NCBI GenBank assembly: GCA_017399535.1
Contig: JAFQBX010000024.1
Location: 1-64,000 of the forward strand
From: Clostridia bacterium
GTDB taxonomy: Bacteria; Bacillota; Clostridia; Oscillospirales; Acutalibacteraceae
Reading direction: 5' to 3'
Length of the DNA: 64,000 bases
Each line of letters opens with the position of its first letter. Positions within the stretch are counted from its first letter, which is position 1. The notes under the pieces were generated by a model. It was not told the origin of the DNA. It ran no database searches and worked only from the letters and a program-made list of their open reading frames with translations. A program made the position numbers and the translations under genes. This document shows, piece by piece, positions 46,266-54,819 of this stretch.

Positions 46266-48311
46266 ATGGCAAACGAAAATTTAATTAACCGTTATTTCGA
46301 AACTGACGTTTGGGAACCGGTACCGATGATTAGCAAGGAGCTCATTGAAAAGGGCTATGAAGGCGGCGAAGGATGTCAGGCATGTTTATATATTATATGT
46401 GACCCGATTGACGGCACCCATTGGCTTATGGGAACCGACGTTGGCGGTATGTACCGCTCTGATGACGGCGGTGTTCATTGGACTCCGTCATCCATCGGTT
46501 ACGAGGGCTGCGGTTGTACAAGTTTTGCTTACGACCCTAATAATATTGATAGAGTTCTCGCGCTCGGCGTAAACTCGTGGGGCTGTCCGCAGAACGGAAT
46601 ATATATGTCAACCGACAGAGGTCTTACCTGGAATGCGATTATGCAGACGCGAAATTGCGGTTTCCGCGATGGACGTAACCAGTTTGCCTTTGACGAAACA
46701 AGCTATGATGAAAAGATTAACGGAAGCGCCGTTGTTTATTGGGCTCGCGAGGGCGAACAGAACCATTGGAACAGAGCCGATTCCGAAAACAATCCCGGAA
46801 TTTATAAGTCAACCGACGGCGGTTATACCTGGACAAAGCTCGAAAATACCGAAATGATGGGCGATGCTTGTATTTACGTACATAAGGAAAAGGGATGGTT
46901 ATTCGTTCTCTGTCCTACCGGCTTCTATCGTTCAAAGGATCAGGGAGCTACCTTCGAAAAGCTCAGAGACGATAATTTCCTCTTTGCCGATTGCATCAGA
47001 AGCCATCCCGATCATATATATGCTACTACAAAGGAAGGGTTGGTCGTTTCGTACGATTGCGGCGACACCTTTACTGTGATAAAGGGCGAGGGATATCCCG
47101 ATTGCTTCCCGACAAAGCTTCGCGTATCGCCCGTTAACCCTGATAATATGGTTCTCCAGGACGATCGACTCACAGGAGCTGGTTCATGGATTATTCCCGT
47201 TTACTACACAAATGACGGCGGCAAATCATGGCATCAGTCGGTACGACACGCAGAAGCTTCATGGGTACCTGCCAATAACGACCAGGTAAAATTCTATTGG
47301 AGCCCCGTTGACGAAAATAAGGTGCTTACTACGTGGTGCTTTGTTTGTGCATCCAACGACGCAGGAAAGAATTTTGTTTGGCAGAATGCCGGATACAACG
47401 GACTTTGCCCCGGTGGATTTGTTTGCTGGAACGTTAACGACCCGAGGTATATGGAAATTTCGTCCCAGGACTATAACGGCGGCTATACCACCGATTATGG
47501 TAAAACGTGGATATATGTTAACTGGTCGGGCAAGGAATGGGGCGGCTGGACCTACGGCGGCTATACATTTAATGACGACGTAACCTTCTGCGGTCTCGCA
47601 AACAGAATGTTCGGCGAGACAAAGCTTGCCGTTACCCGCGACGGCGGAAAAACTATTGACAGAACCGATATGGACATTCACGGCACCTCGATTAGCTGCG
47701 GTGTACCCGGAAATGAAAGTGTTGGGTTTATTGGCGATGTGGTTACTCGCGATATGGGTAAAACCTTTGAATATATGGACGGATGTAACGGCGTCAGGAC
47801 TTATGATCCGGAAGGAAAGACACTTTTCGGTACCTTCTGGGACAGCACGATTGTTAAGAGTGAGGACGAAGGAGAAACCTGGGAAAAGGTTTGGTTCAGC
47901 GACGGTTCTCGAATTTTCGACCTTGCTTATGATAATAAAAACGGCTATCTCTATTTCATTAACTGGGGCGGCCTTAATAGGATGAAGCTCGACGGCAGCG
48001 AACCCGAAAGCATCGCATATCCGTCAAAGCACGCACTCAGCGTTTGCGTTGATCCGGAAAATCCGTCGATTATTTACCTTGCTTGTTCATCTCATGCCGA
48101 ATTTGGCTTCCCGAACATTCTCCGTTCACTCGACGGGGGAAAAACATGGACCATACTTGATCGTTTGCCCAACGATAACCGAACAGGTCCCGACGGCGGA
48201 AAGCAGCCGACACAGATTCGCATCAATCCCGCTACACGTGAGCTGTTTGTTCTTTGCGGTTGCCGTGGTATTTGGAAGATAAAGTGCTGTCCTGCCGACG
48301 CCACAAACTAA
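46266..48311 (+). CDS. GH74-like propeller protein without signal peptide
   Basis: 681 residues, all propeller. The start MANENLINRYFETDVWEPVP is hydrophilic, so the protein should stay in the cytoplasm unless exported in another way. It shares with its paralogues the GYEGGEGCQA block and the GTDVGGMYRS motif (Asp at about 58), Asp-boxes (STDGGYTWTKL), SSQDYNGGY and a final CGCRGIWKIK. Family knowledge would make it a GH74-type glucanase; an intracellular form would act on imported oligosaccharides. The ATG at 46266 follows GAGGGAG; an upstream in-frame ATG is possible but also gives no signal peptide. First gene of the operon divergent from araC. Confidence 0.85.
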   Translation: MANENLINRYFETDVWEPVPMISKELIEKGYEGGEGCQACLYIICDPIDGTHWLMGTDVGGMYRSDDGGVHWTPSSIGYEGCGCTSFAYDPNNIDRVLALGVNSWGCPQNGIYMSTDRGLTWNAIMQTRNCGFRDGRNQFAFDETSYDEKINGSAVVYWAREGEQNHWNRADSENNPGIYKSTDGGYTWTKLENTEMMGDACIYVHKEKGWLFVLCPTGFYRSKDQGATFEKLRDDNFLFADCIRSHPDHIYATTKEGLVVSYDCGDTFTVIKGEGYPDCFPTKLRVSPVNPDNMVLQDDRLTGAGSWIIPVYYTNDGGKSWHQSVRHAEASWVPANNDQVKFYWSPVDENKVLTTWCFVCASNDAGKNFVWQNAGYNGLCPGGFVCWNVNDPRYMEISSQDYNGGYTTDYGKTWIYVNWSGKEWGGWTYGGYTFNDDVTFCGLANRMFGETKLAVTRDGGKTIDRTDMDIHGTSISCGVPGNESVGFIGDVVTRDMGKTFEYMDGCNGVRTYDPEGKTLFGTFWDSTIVKSEDEGETWEKVWFSDGSRIFDLAYDNKNGYLYFINWGGLNRMKLDGSEPESIAYPSKHALSVCVDPENPSIIYLACSSHAEFGFPNILRSLDGGKTWTILDRLPNDNRTGPDGGKQPTQIRINPATRELFVLCGCRGIWKIKCCPADATN

Positions 48312-48408
48312 TAGTGTAATCGGCGAACTTACCAACATATAAATTAGGGAATTTCCCTGCAAATAAAAAATTATTTTGTTTTGTTTTTCGAAAGGAGACA
48401 AAAAAGTT

Positions 48409-50619
48409 ATGAAAAAGGCATTCAGAATAATCAGTTTGCTTCTTTGCGTTGCCATGCTTTTCGGAACGCTCACATCCTGTGGCGGCGAAACCACCGGCGA
48501 TGCAGACACCTCGTCTGCTGCATCTGACAAGGATGATACCAGCAGCGAAAGCAAAGGATTTGAAGGTATCTATTTTGATACAGACGTATGGGTACAGGTA
48601 CCGATGGTATCACAGTACATTCTCGATCAGGGCCACGAAGGCGGCGAGGGCTGCCAGGCGATGATTTATATCGGCTATGCACCTTCCGATGACGGAAAGC
48701 TTGCATTCATGGGAACCGACGTTGGCGGCATCTATCGTTCAGAGGACGGCGGCGAAACCTGGGACCTCTGTACAACGGGTATGCATGCAGCCGGCGGTAC
48801 AAGTATTGTTGCAGACCCGACCAACCTCGACAGAGTAATGGTTTGCGGCACAAACTCGGGCGGTAACGGTGCTAACGGACTCTATCTCTCTACCGACAGA
48901 GGCTTCTCATGGAAGGGCGTATTCAACGCTCGCGTTTGTGGATTCCGTGACGTCCGCACACAGATTGCCTTTGACCCGACCACTTATGATGAAAAAATCG
49001 GCGGTAGCGCAGTAGTATATTGGTCGCGTGAATCATATTCAGACAATGGCGAGTCTCTCCCTTCTCTTTATAAATCAACCGACGGCGGCGAAACATGGGC
49101 AAAGCTCGAAAATACCGAAATGTACGGCGGTTGCTACATATTTGTAAATAAGACAGGCGACCTTATCATCGGCGGCGAAAAGGGTATTTTCATAAGCTCG
49201 GATAAGGCAGCTACCTTCAAGCAGGTATTTTCAAGTCAGGTTATCGCACTCGACTGCGTATATACAAAGTCAAACAATATCTACGCAACGGCAAAAGAGA
49301 ACGGAATGTTCGTGCTTCTCGAATCGACCGACCTCGGAAAGAATTGGAAGAGAACCATCATTGATGGTATGACTCTCCCTGCATACTTACGAGTAAGCCC
49401 GGTTAATCAGAAGAGAATGATTCTCATGGACGACACCATTACCGGCGCAGGAAAATATCCCGGTTACGTATACTCAACCGATGATGCCGGTCAGACATGG
49501 ACAAAGGCAACCAGAGACGCTTCTCTCTCATGGGTACCGTCAAACAGTGACAACGTAAAGTTTGCTTGGAGCCCGAAGGAAGAAAAGACTGTCCTCGCTT
49601 CGTGGTGCTTCATTTGTAAGTCAAAGGATGGCGGAAAGTCATTCGTTTGGAATAACGACGGATACAACGGAATTTGTATCGGCGGTAAGTTTAACTGGAA
49701 CGTTAACGATCCTAACCTCGTTTATATGGCATCTCAGGACTACAACGGCGGCTTTTCTAAGGACGGCGGCAAAACATGGAAATACATGCGCTGGTCAGGA
49801 AAGGGCTGGGGCGGCTGGACCTACGGCGGCTACGTAATTGATAAGAATACGGTAGTTACCGGTGACGCTAAGTCAATGTTTGGCGCAACTGAACTGTGGA
49901 TTACATACGACGGCGGCGAAACCTTCGATTCTTACAAGGACGAAAACGGCAATACCCTCTGGTGTGCATCACAGATTGGCTGTGGTGTAGTCGGAAATAA
50001 TAAGATTGCCTTCTTTGCTCAGTATCGCACAACCGACGGCGGTAAAACGTGGAAGTCAATGGATAAGAGTGATACAAGCACCGGCTGTCAGGCGGTTTAC
50101 ACCACCGATTTCAGCGGCGGTGGACTGCTCTTTGGCGTGTATGACGGCTACTACGCCTGCTATTCGGAAGATAACGGCGTTACATGGAAAAAGATTGGTA
50201 CAATGGGTACAAATATCACCGACTTGGCCTATGATTATAAGGCAAAGAAGCTTTATATCGCATCGGGAGCCCTCTATTCTGTTGATATGAGCGACCTTAG
50301 CACCGATAAGTTTAAGTTTGTAGGCGAATCTTGCGGTTCGGGTGGCGTAAACTCTGTTGCAGTTGACCCTGATAACCCCTCTATCGTTTACATTGGTACA
50401 GGTGATATGGACGCAGGTGTTCGTCGTTCACTCGACGGAGGAAAGAACTGGACGGTTCTCACCTATCGTGTAGGCGATCCTCGCGTAACAAAGGGACCGT
50501 CAGGCGGTCGTGTTTCGAGCATCGTTCGTGTAAATCCCAAGACGCATGACGTATTCACCTATGGTTCATGTACAGGTGTTTACAGAATGCCTGGACCTCC
50601 CGCTGAATACTATAAATAA
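48409..50619 (+). CDS. GH74-like lipoprotein (1)
   Basis: 736 residues. A lipoprotein signal with lipobox LTSC (Cys24) and a Ser/Asp-rich linker anchor a GH74-like double propeller (about 55-735) to the outer membrane face. Motifs: GHEGGEGCQA, GTDVGGIYRS (Asp at about 104), several Asp-boxes (STDGGETWAKL, SLDGGKNWTVL) and SQDYNGGFSKDGGKTW. It lies 97 bases after the cytoplasmic paralogue and 30 bases before the second lipoprotein, so all three form one operon. AAAGGAG precedes the ATG at 48409. The presumed role is cutting of polysaccharide or oligosaccharide at the cell surface. Confidence 0.87.
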   Translation: MKKAFRIISLLLCVAMLFGTLTSCGGETTGDADTSSAASDKDDTSSESKGFEGIYFDTDVWVQVPMVSQYILDQGHEGGEGCQAMIYIGYAPSDDGKLAFMGTDVGGIYRSEDGGETWDLCTTGMHAAGGTSIVADPTNLDRVMVCGTNSGGNGANGLYLSTDRGFSWKGVFNARVCGFRDVRTQIAFDPTTYDEKIGGSAVVYWSRESYSDNGESLPSLYKSTDGGETWAKLENTEMYGGCYIFVNKTGDLIIGGEKGIFISSDKAATFKQVFSSQVIALDCVYTKSNNIYATAKENGMFVLLESTDLGKNWKRTIIDGMTLPAYLRVSPVNQKRMILMDDTITGAGKYPGYVYSTDDAGQTWTKATRDASLSWVPSNSDNVKFAWSPKEEKTVLASWCFICKSKDGGKSFVWNNDGYNGICIGGKFNWNVNDPNLVYMASQDYNGGFSKDGGKTWKYMRWSGKGWGGWTYGGYVIDKNTVVTGDAKSMFGATELWITYDGGETFDSYKDENGNTLWCASQIGCGVVGNNKIAFFAQYRTTDGGKTWKSMDKSDTSTGCQAVYTTDFSGGGLLFGVYDGYYACYSEDNGVTWKKIGTMGTNITDLAYDYKAKKLYIASGALYSVDMSDLSTDKFKFVGESCGSGGVNSVAVDPDNPSIVYIGTGDMDAGVRRSLDGGKNWTVLTYRVGDPRVTKGPSGGRVSSIVRVNPKTHDVFTYGSCTGVYRMPGPPAEYYK

Positions 50620-50649
50620 GCCACTTACCGACATTATTAGCGAGTCAGA

Positions 50650-52842
50650 ATGAATAGAACAAGAATAATTAGTTTCATATTATCGGTAGCAATGCTACTT
50701 TGCCTTTCTGCTTGCGATGAAAAGGATAATACGGTATCCTCCTCGGATGTTTCGGTGGAGGATACCAATACATCATCTGCTCCCGAGGAGTTTACGCCAA
50801 TCTATTTTGATACGGATATTTGGCGTGCAGTACCCCTCGTCACCCAGGATATGCTCGATAGAGGCATCGAGGGTGGAGAAGGATGTCAGGCGATTATTTA
50901 CGTTACCTTCGCCCCGGACGGAAAGACGGTGCTTATGGGCACCGACGTTGGCGGACTGTATAAATCGGTTGATGCCGGCGAGTCGTATTATCCCGTCAGC
51001 ATCGGTCTGAAAAGTGCCGGAGCGGTTGGAATGGCCTTTGACCCGAATAATCAGGAGCGAGTGCTTTTGGCAGGGGCAAATTCAGGTCACCACGAAGCAA
51101 ACGGAATTTATTATTCCGACGACACGGGCGAAACTTGGGAATACGTATATACAAGCAGAGCAAAAAATTACCGAAACCATAAATCACAGATTGCATGGGA
51201 CGAAAGTAGCTACGACGAATCAATCGGTGGCAGCAAAATCGCCTATTGGTCAAAGGATAAGGAATCGGATAACGACTCAACATCCCTCATTTATCGCAGT
51301 GAAACGGGCGGAAAGAGCTGGCAACCGATAAAAACCAGCGGCAAATATGCCGACGGCTATGTTTACGTGAATAAGAATACGGGAGCACTTGCTGCCGCGA
51401 ATGATAACGGCCTTTATATCAGTAACGACAAGGGCGAAACCTTCGAAACTGTACTGGATGACCGCGTTCTTTCGCTCGATTACGTGCGTACCGAGCCGAA
51501 TAGTCTTTTTGCCACAATTTATAGCGAAAAGGACCAGTGCCATTATCTCGCAGTGTCAAAGAATTTCGGCAAAACGTGGCATTATACACCCCTCAATATG
51601 TCCATGCCGACGTACATGAGGGTTAGTCCCGTTAATACCGATCGCATGGTGCTGATGGACGATACAATTACCAGTCAGGGAAAATATCCCGGCTACGTTT
51701 ATTCGACCTCCGACGGAGGCAAAACGTGGACAAATGCAACTCGAAACGCGTCTAATTCGTCGGTGCCGGCCAATAGCGATAACGTAAAATTTGCTTGGAG
51801 TCCCACCGAGGAAAAGACCGTTTTAGCCAGCTGGTGCTTTATGTGCAAATCGACCGACGGTGGAATAAACTTTGAGTGGTCGAATAACGGATATAACGGA
51901 ATTTGCCCGGCAGGAATGACCAACTTTAACGTTAATAATTCCGACCTCATCTACTACGCATCTCAGGACTATAACGGCGCCTTTTCAAAGGACGGCGGCA
52001 GGTCGTGGAAATATATGCGCTGGGATGGAAAAGGTTGGGGCGGCTGGACCTATGGCGGCTACGTTATCAACGAAAATACGGTTGTAACCGGTGTAGCCGA
52101 CCGAATGTTCGGCGAAATTACAATGTGGATTACCTACGACGGCGGCGAAAACTTTCAGTCACTTAATATGAAGGTTAATGGAAGCCGAATCGGCTGCGGC
52201 GTTATAGGTAGCGATAAAATTGCCTTTTTCGGCGAATACCGAACGGATGACGGCGGTCACACCTGGAAGCAGATGGACGGCTGTACGGGCGTTTATACCC
52301 TCGATTATTCCGGCTCGGGAGCCCTTTTCGGCGTGAATAACGGAATGGTTGTTGTTTCGACCGACGACGGTATCACGTGGAAAAAGATTGTCGCCGCAAC
52401 GGGAATTTCCGATATCGCGTATAATTACAAGTCAAAGGAACTGTTTATCGCATCGGGAACAAGTACATACGATAATCTCGATTATAAGATTTATAAGGGC
52501 AAACTGGACGATAATTTTGAATTGGTCGGCTACCTAAAACCTCTTGAAATCGAACAAGTCGGTACAAACAGCGTGTGTATTGACCCGCGCAACCCTGACA
52601 TTATGTATGCCGGTTGCTCGAGCAACTACTATTTTGACTTAAAGGCGGTTTGGCGTTCACTCGACGGGGGTAAAAATTGGACACTTCTCACTCGTCAAAA
52701 GGGCGACGGCAGGGAAGGACCCGACGGCGGAAAGAAGCCGGTATGTATGCGAGTCAATGCAAAAACGGGTGAATTATTCACCTTTAACGGCTGTCGCGGC
52801 GTGTGGAAAATCGCTGCACCGCCCGAAGAATATTACAGCTGA
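50650..52842 (+). CDS. GH74-like lipoprotein (2)
   Basis: 730 residues, with the same plan as the gene before it: lipobox LSAC (Cys22), a short acidic linker and a GH74-like double propeller. Motifs are GIEGGEGCQA, GTDVGGLYKS (Asp at about 99), ASQDYNGAFSKDGGRSWKYM and a final FNGCRGVWKIAAPPEEYY. It begins 30 bases after the previous stop with only a weak ribosome binding site, so its translation may depend on the upstream gene. No clear terminator follows. Confidence 0.87.
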   Translation: MNRTRIISFILSVAMLLCLSACDEKDNTVSSSDVSVEDTNTSSAPEEFTPIYFDTDIWRAVPLVTQDMLDRGIEGGEGCQAIIYVTFAPDGKTVLMGTDVGGLYKSVDAGESYYPVSIGLKSAGAVGMAFDPNNQERVLLAGANSGHHEANGIYYSDDTGETWEYVYTSRAKNYRNHKSQIAWDESSYDESIGGSKIAYWSKDKESDNDSTSLIYRSETGGKSWQPIKTSGKYADGYVYVNKNTGALAAANDNGLYISNDKGETFETVLDDRVLSLDYVRTEPNSLFATIYSEKDQCHYLAVSKNFGKTWHYTPLNMSMPTYMRVSPVNTDRMVLMDDTITSQGKYPGYVYSTSDGGKTWTNATRNASNSSVPANSDNVKFAWSPTEEKTVLASWCFMCKSTDGGINFEWSNNGYNGICPAGMTNFNVNNSDLIYYASQDYNGAFSKDGGRSWKYMRWDGKGWGGWTYGGYVINENTVVTGVADRMFGEITMWITYDGGENFQSLNMKVNGSRIGCGVIGSDKIAFFGEYRTDDGGHTWKQMDGCTGVYTLDYSGSGALFGVNNGMVVVSTDDGITWKKIVAATGISDIAYNYKSKELFIASGTSTYDNLDYKIYKGKLDDNFELVGYLKPLEIEQVGTNSVCIDPRNPDIMYAGCSSNYYFDLKAVWRSLDGGKNWTLLTRQKGDGREGPDGGKKPVCMRVNAKTGELFTFNGCRGVWKIAAPPEEYYS

Positions 52843-53159
52843 TTTTTTGTTGTTTTCGCATATTAAAATTCCGCAAATGCTATCAAATTCACCAATTTAT
52901 TCGATGTTAAAGGTGATATTGCCCAAAATGAAAAAGAATAATATGGGCAATACGCCGAAAAATGTAAAATGTTTGTTAAAACGGTCGCATTTGGACTGAA
53001 AATATGGTAAATTTATAGCGTGAAATTAGGGTACATATACTAGTACAAAAATAGGCATAAAATTGACAAAAATCTTTTATTAACAATGGTATTATTAAAT
53101 CGGCAAGAAATTTTAGCCGATTTACTCAAAATACAAAAAATTATTTACGGAGGCGTAAC
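52843..53159 (+). other. Gap before the solute-binding lipoprotein gene
   Basis: AT-rich, with no gene. A TTGACA at 53063 has no good -10 at the usual spacing (TATTAT lies 21 bases on), so the promoter is uncertain. A GGAGGC ribosome binding site lies at 53150. Confidence 0.4.
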
Positions 53160-54515
53160 ATGAAAAAGATGTTAACACGCGCAATGATGCTTCTCATCGT
53201 TGTAGCAATGGTGCTTTCCTGCGGTTCATGTGCAACAGGCGGCGGTAACGCTCAGGGCGAGACCAAGGGCGAACTTCCGGAAGGACTTGGCGAACTTTCT
53301 GCCGAGCTCCAGGAAGCTCTCATGAACTCGGGCAAAATTCAGGTATATTGCTATGATGGCGTATCGGACTACTACAAGGATCTCTTTAACGAGTTTGGTA
53401 CAAAGTACGGCGGCGAGGTTGACGCTCGTATAGTAAGCTGGGAAGGATGGCAGGATGTATTCTTTACCCACTATGCAGCTAACGATGCTCCCGACCTTAT
53501 CTACGTATTCGAAAAGCTTTGGCCGAAGGTAGGTAACCGCGGAATGCTCTATACCACCAACGAGCTGAAAGAAAAGGGTGTTCTCGGACTTGACCACTTC
53601 CTTATCACCGATAACGAAGAAACAACAAAGAGAGCATTCACCTTCAAGGGTGAGCAGTACGCATTCACCTTCAAGACAATCGACCCCGGCTTTATCTTCA
53701 TTAACGAAAGCATGTTCGAAGAGCACGAAGTAAAGTCACCTTCAGCTTACTACGCAGAAGGTAACTGGAACTGGGACACCTTCCTCAAGGCAGCTCGCGA
53801 AATCACAGGCGACTGGGACGGTGACGGTAACAACGACACCATAGGTTACTATGGTTGGGATACCGACTACTTTGTACTTGCTAACGGCGGTCAGCTCATC
53901 TCTCTCCAGGAGGATGGTACCCTCGTTAACACAATGGATTCACTCAATACAAAGAACGGCCTTGATTATGCACGCAACTTCTACAACGTTGAACGCGTTG
54001 GTACCACCGACAAGAATGCCGGCGAAGACAAGGTTGCTATGAGAGGTTGGCTTGCTACAAACATTTGTACAAATGATATCCCCAACTCACAGGTTGACTG
54101 GTCAATCGTACCCTTCCCGACAGGTCCTGACGCTTCAGGCGTAGTTGTTCCCGGTATCATTGACGGTTGGGGCTGCGTATCCAGCTCAGAGAATCCTCAG
54201 GGTGTTGTAAACTTTATCATCTGTGAAAAGATGTACAGATATGACGGTTCAACAGGTGAAAGCTACAAAACATGGAAAGAAAAGCTTGGTGACAAGGCAT
54301 ACTCAAACGGCAAAACAATGCTCGAAACAGTTGTTGAGTATCAGAAGTTTACCGTTGCTCCTATCTACCAGGGTGTAGGTTCACTTTACAATAGCCAGTG
54401 GGGCTTCTGGAACACCGTAAGAGGTACTTCACAGACCACACAGGAAATCATTTCTGCAAACAGATCAATGTTCGACGCTCAGATCGAAGCTGAAAATAAC
54501 GCATCTGTAAAATAA
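53160..54515 (+). CDS. Sugar ABC transporter solute-binding lipoprotein
   Basis: 451 residues with a lipoprotein signal (VLSC, Cys21) and a type 1 extracellular sugar-binding fold. Features include IQVYCYDGVSDYYKDLFNEF, RIVSWEGWQDVFFTHYAANDAPDLIYVFE and the tract DWDGDGNNDTIGYYGWDTDYF, whose DxDGDG loop suggests calcium binding. Such proteins hand oligosaccharides to two-permease importers like the one encoded at 58002-59791. It stands alone between a possible promoter and a strong terminator, with the importer cluster just downstream. The substrate is unknown. Confidence 0.9.
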   Translation: MKKMLTRAMMLLIVVAMVLSCGSCATGGGNAQGETKGELPEGLGELSAELQEALMNSGKIQVYCYDGVSDYYKDLFNEFGTKYGGEVDARIVSWEGWQDVFFTHYAANDAPDLIYVFEKLWPKVGNRGMLYTTNELKEKGVLGLDHFLITDNEETTKRAFTFKGEQYAFTFKTIDPGFIFINESMFEEHEVKSPSAYYAEGNWNWDTFLKAAREITGDWDGDGNNDTIGYYGWDTDYFVLANGGQLISLQEDGTLVNTMDSLNTKNGLDYARNFYNVERVGTTDKNAGEDKVAMRGWLATNICTNDIPNSQVDWSIVPFPTGPDASGVVVPGIIDGWGCVSSSENPQGVVNFIICEKMYRYDGSTGESYKTWKEKLGDKAYSNGKTMLETVVEYQKFTVAPIYQGVGSLYNSQWGFWNTVRGTSQTTQEIISANRSMFDAQIEAENNASVK

Positions 54516-54535
54516 ACAGAAATAAAAACAATTAT

Positions 54536-54582
54536 GTTTATCCTCTCGGGCTTGTTATGTCCGAGAGGATAAACCCGTTTTT
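54536..54582 (+). terminator. Intrinsic terminator after the solute-binding lipoprotein
   Basis: GTTTATCCTCTCGG and CCGAGAGGATAAAC form a perfect 14-pair stem followed by CCGTTTTT. Confidence 0.88.
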
Positions 54583-54819
54583 AAAAAATCTTAATACATC
54601 CTTGCATTTTTTTGGACCGGCTATTCTGCAATAGCCGTATTGCCAATATAATGTAAACAATGAAGACAAAATCGGCTCAAAAACAATCTTTTCGCCAAAA
54701 GGCAAAAGTTGCTGAATTGAAGGTTCAGCAATTTTTGCGTTCAGACGAAATAACGATTTGAACGGCTTGTATAACCCGGGCTCGACGCCCACAAATTCTT
54801 AGCGAAGGGAATATTCATC
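54583..54819 (+). promoter_or_regulatory. Leader region of the importer operon with terminator-like hairpin
   Basis: A TATAAT lies at 54647. Downstream are small stems (CGCCaaaaGGC; GGGCtcgacGCCC) and a terminator-like hairpin TTGCTGAA-loop-TTCAGCAA followed by TTTTTG at 54709-54737. That hairpin sits about 80 bases before the start codon of the large binding protein. It could be an attenuator or the end of a short transcript. Confidence 0.45.

Noticed and set aside
46266-52842. Sialidase annotation for the Asp-box proteins
   Set aside because: Asp-boxes occur in many propellers; the N-terminal GTDVGG motif and double-propeller size fit GH74 better, and no sialidase arginine triad was seen.
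52757-52999. Open frame of 80 codons after the last GH74-like gene
   Set aside because: Mostly overlaps the end of that gene in another frame, then AT-rich intergenic sequence with no ribosome binding site.
53063-53095. TTGACA with TATTAT as the promoter of the solute-binding lipoprotein
   Set aside because: The spacer would be 21 bases, too long for a standard promoter.
54538-54792. Open frame on the minus strand between the binding-protein genes
   Set aside because: It runs through a terminator and small hairpins and has no signal for translation.
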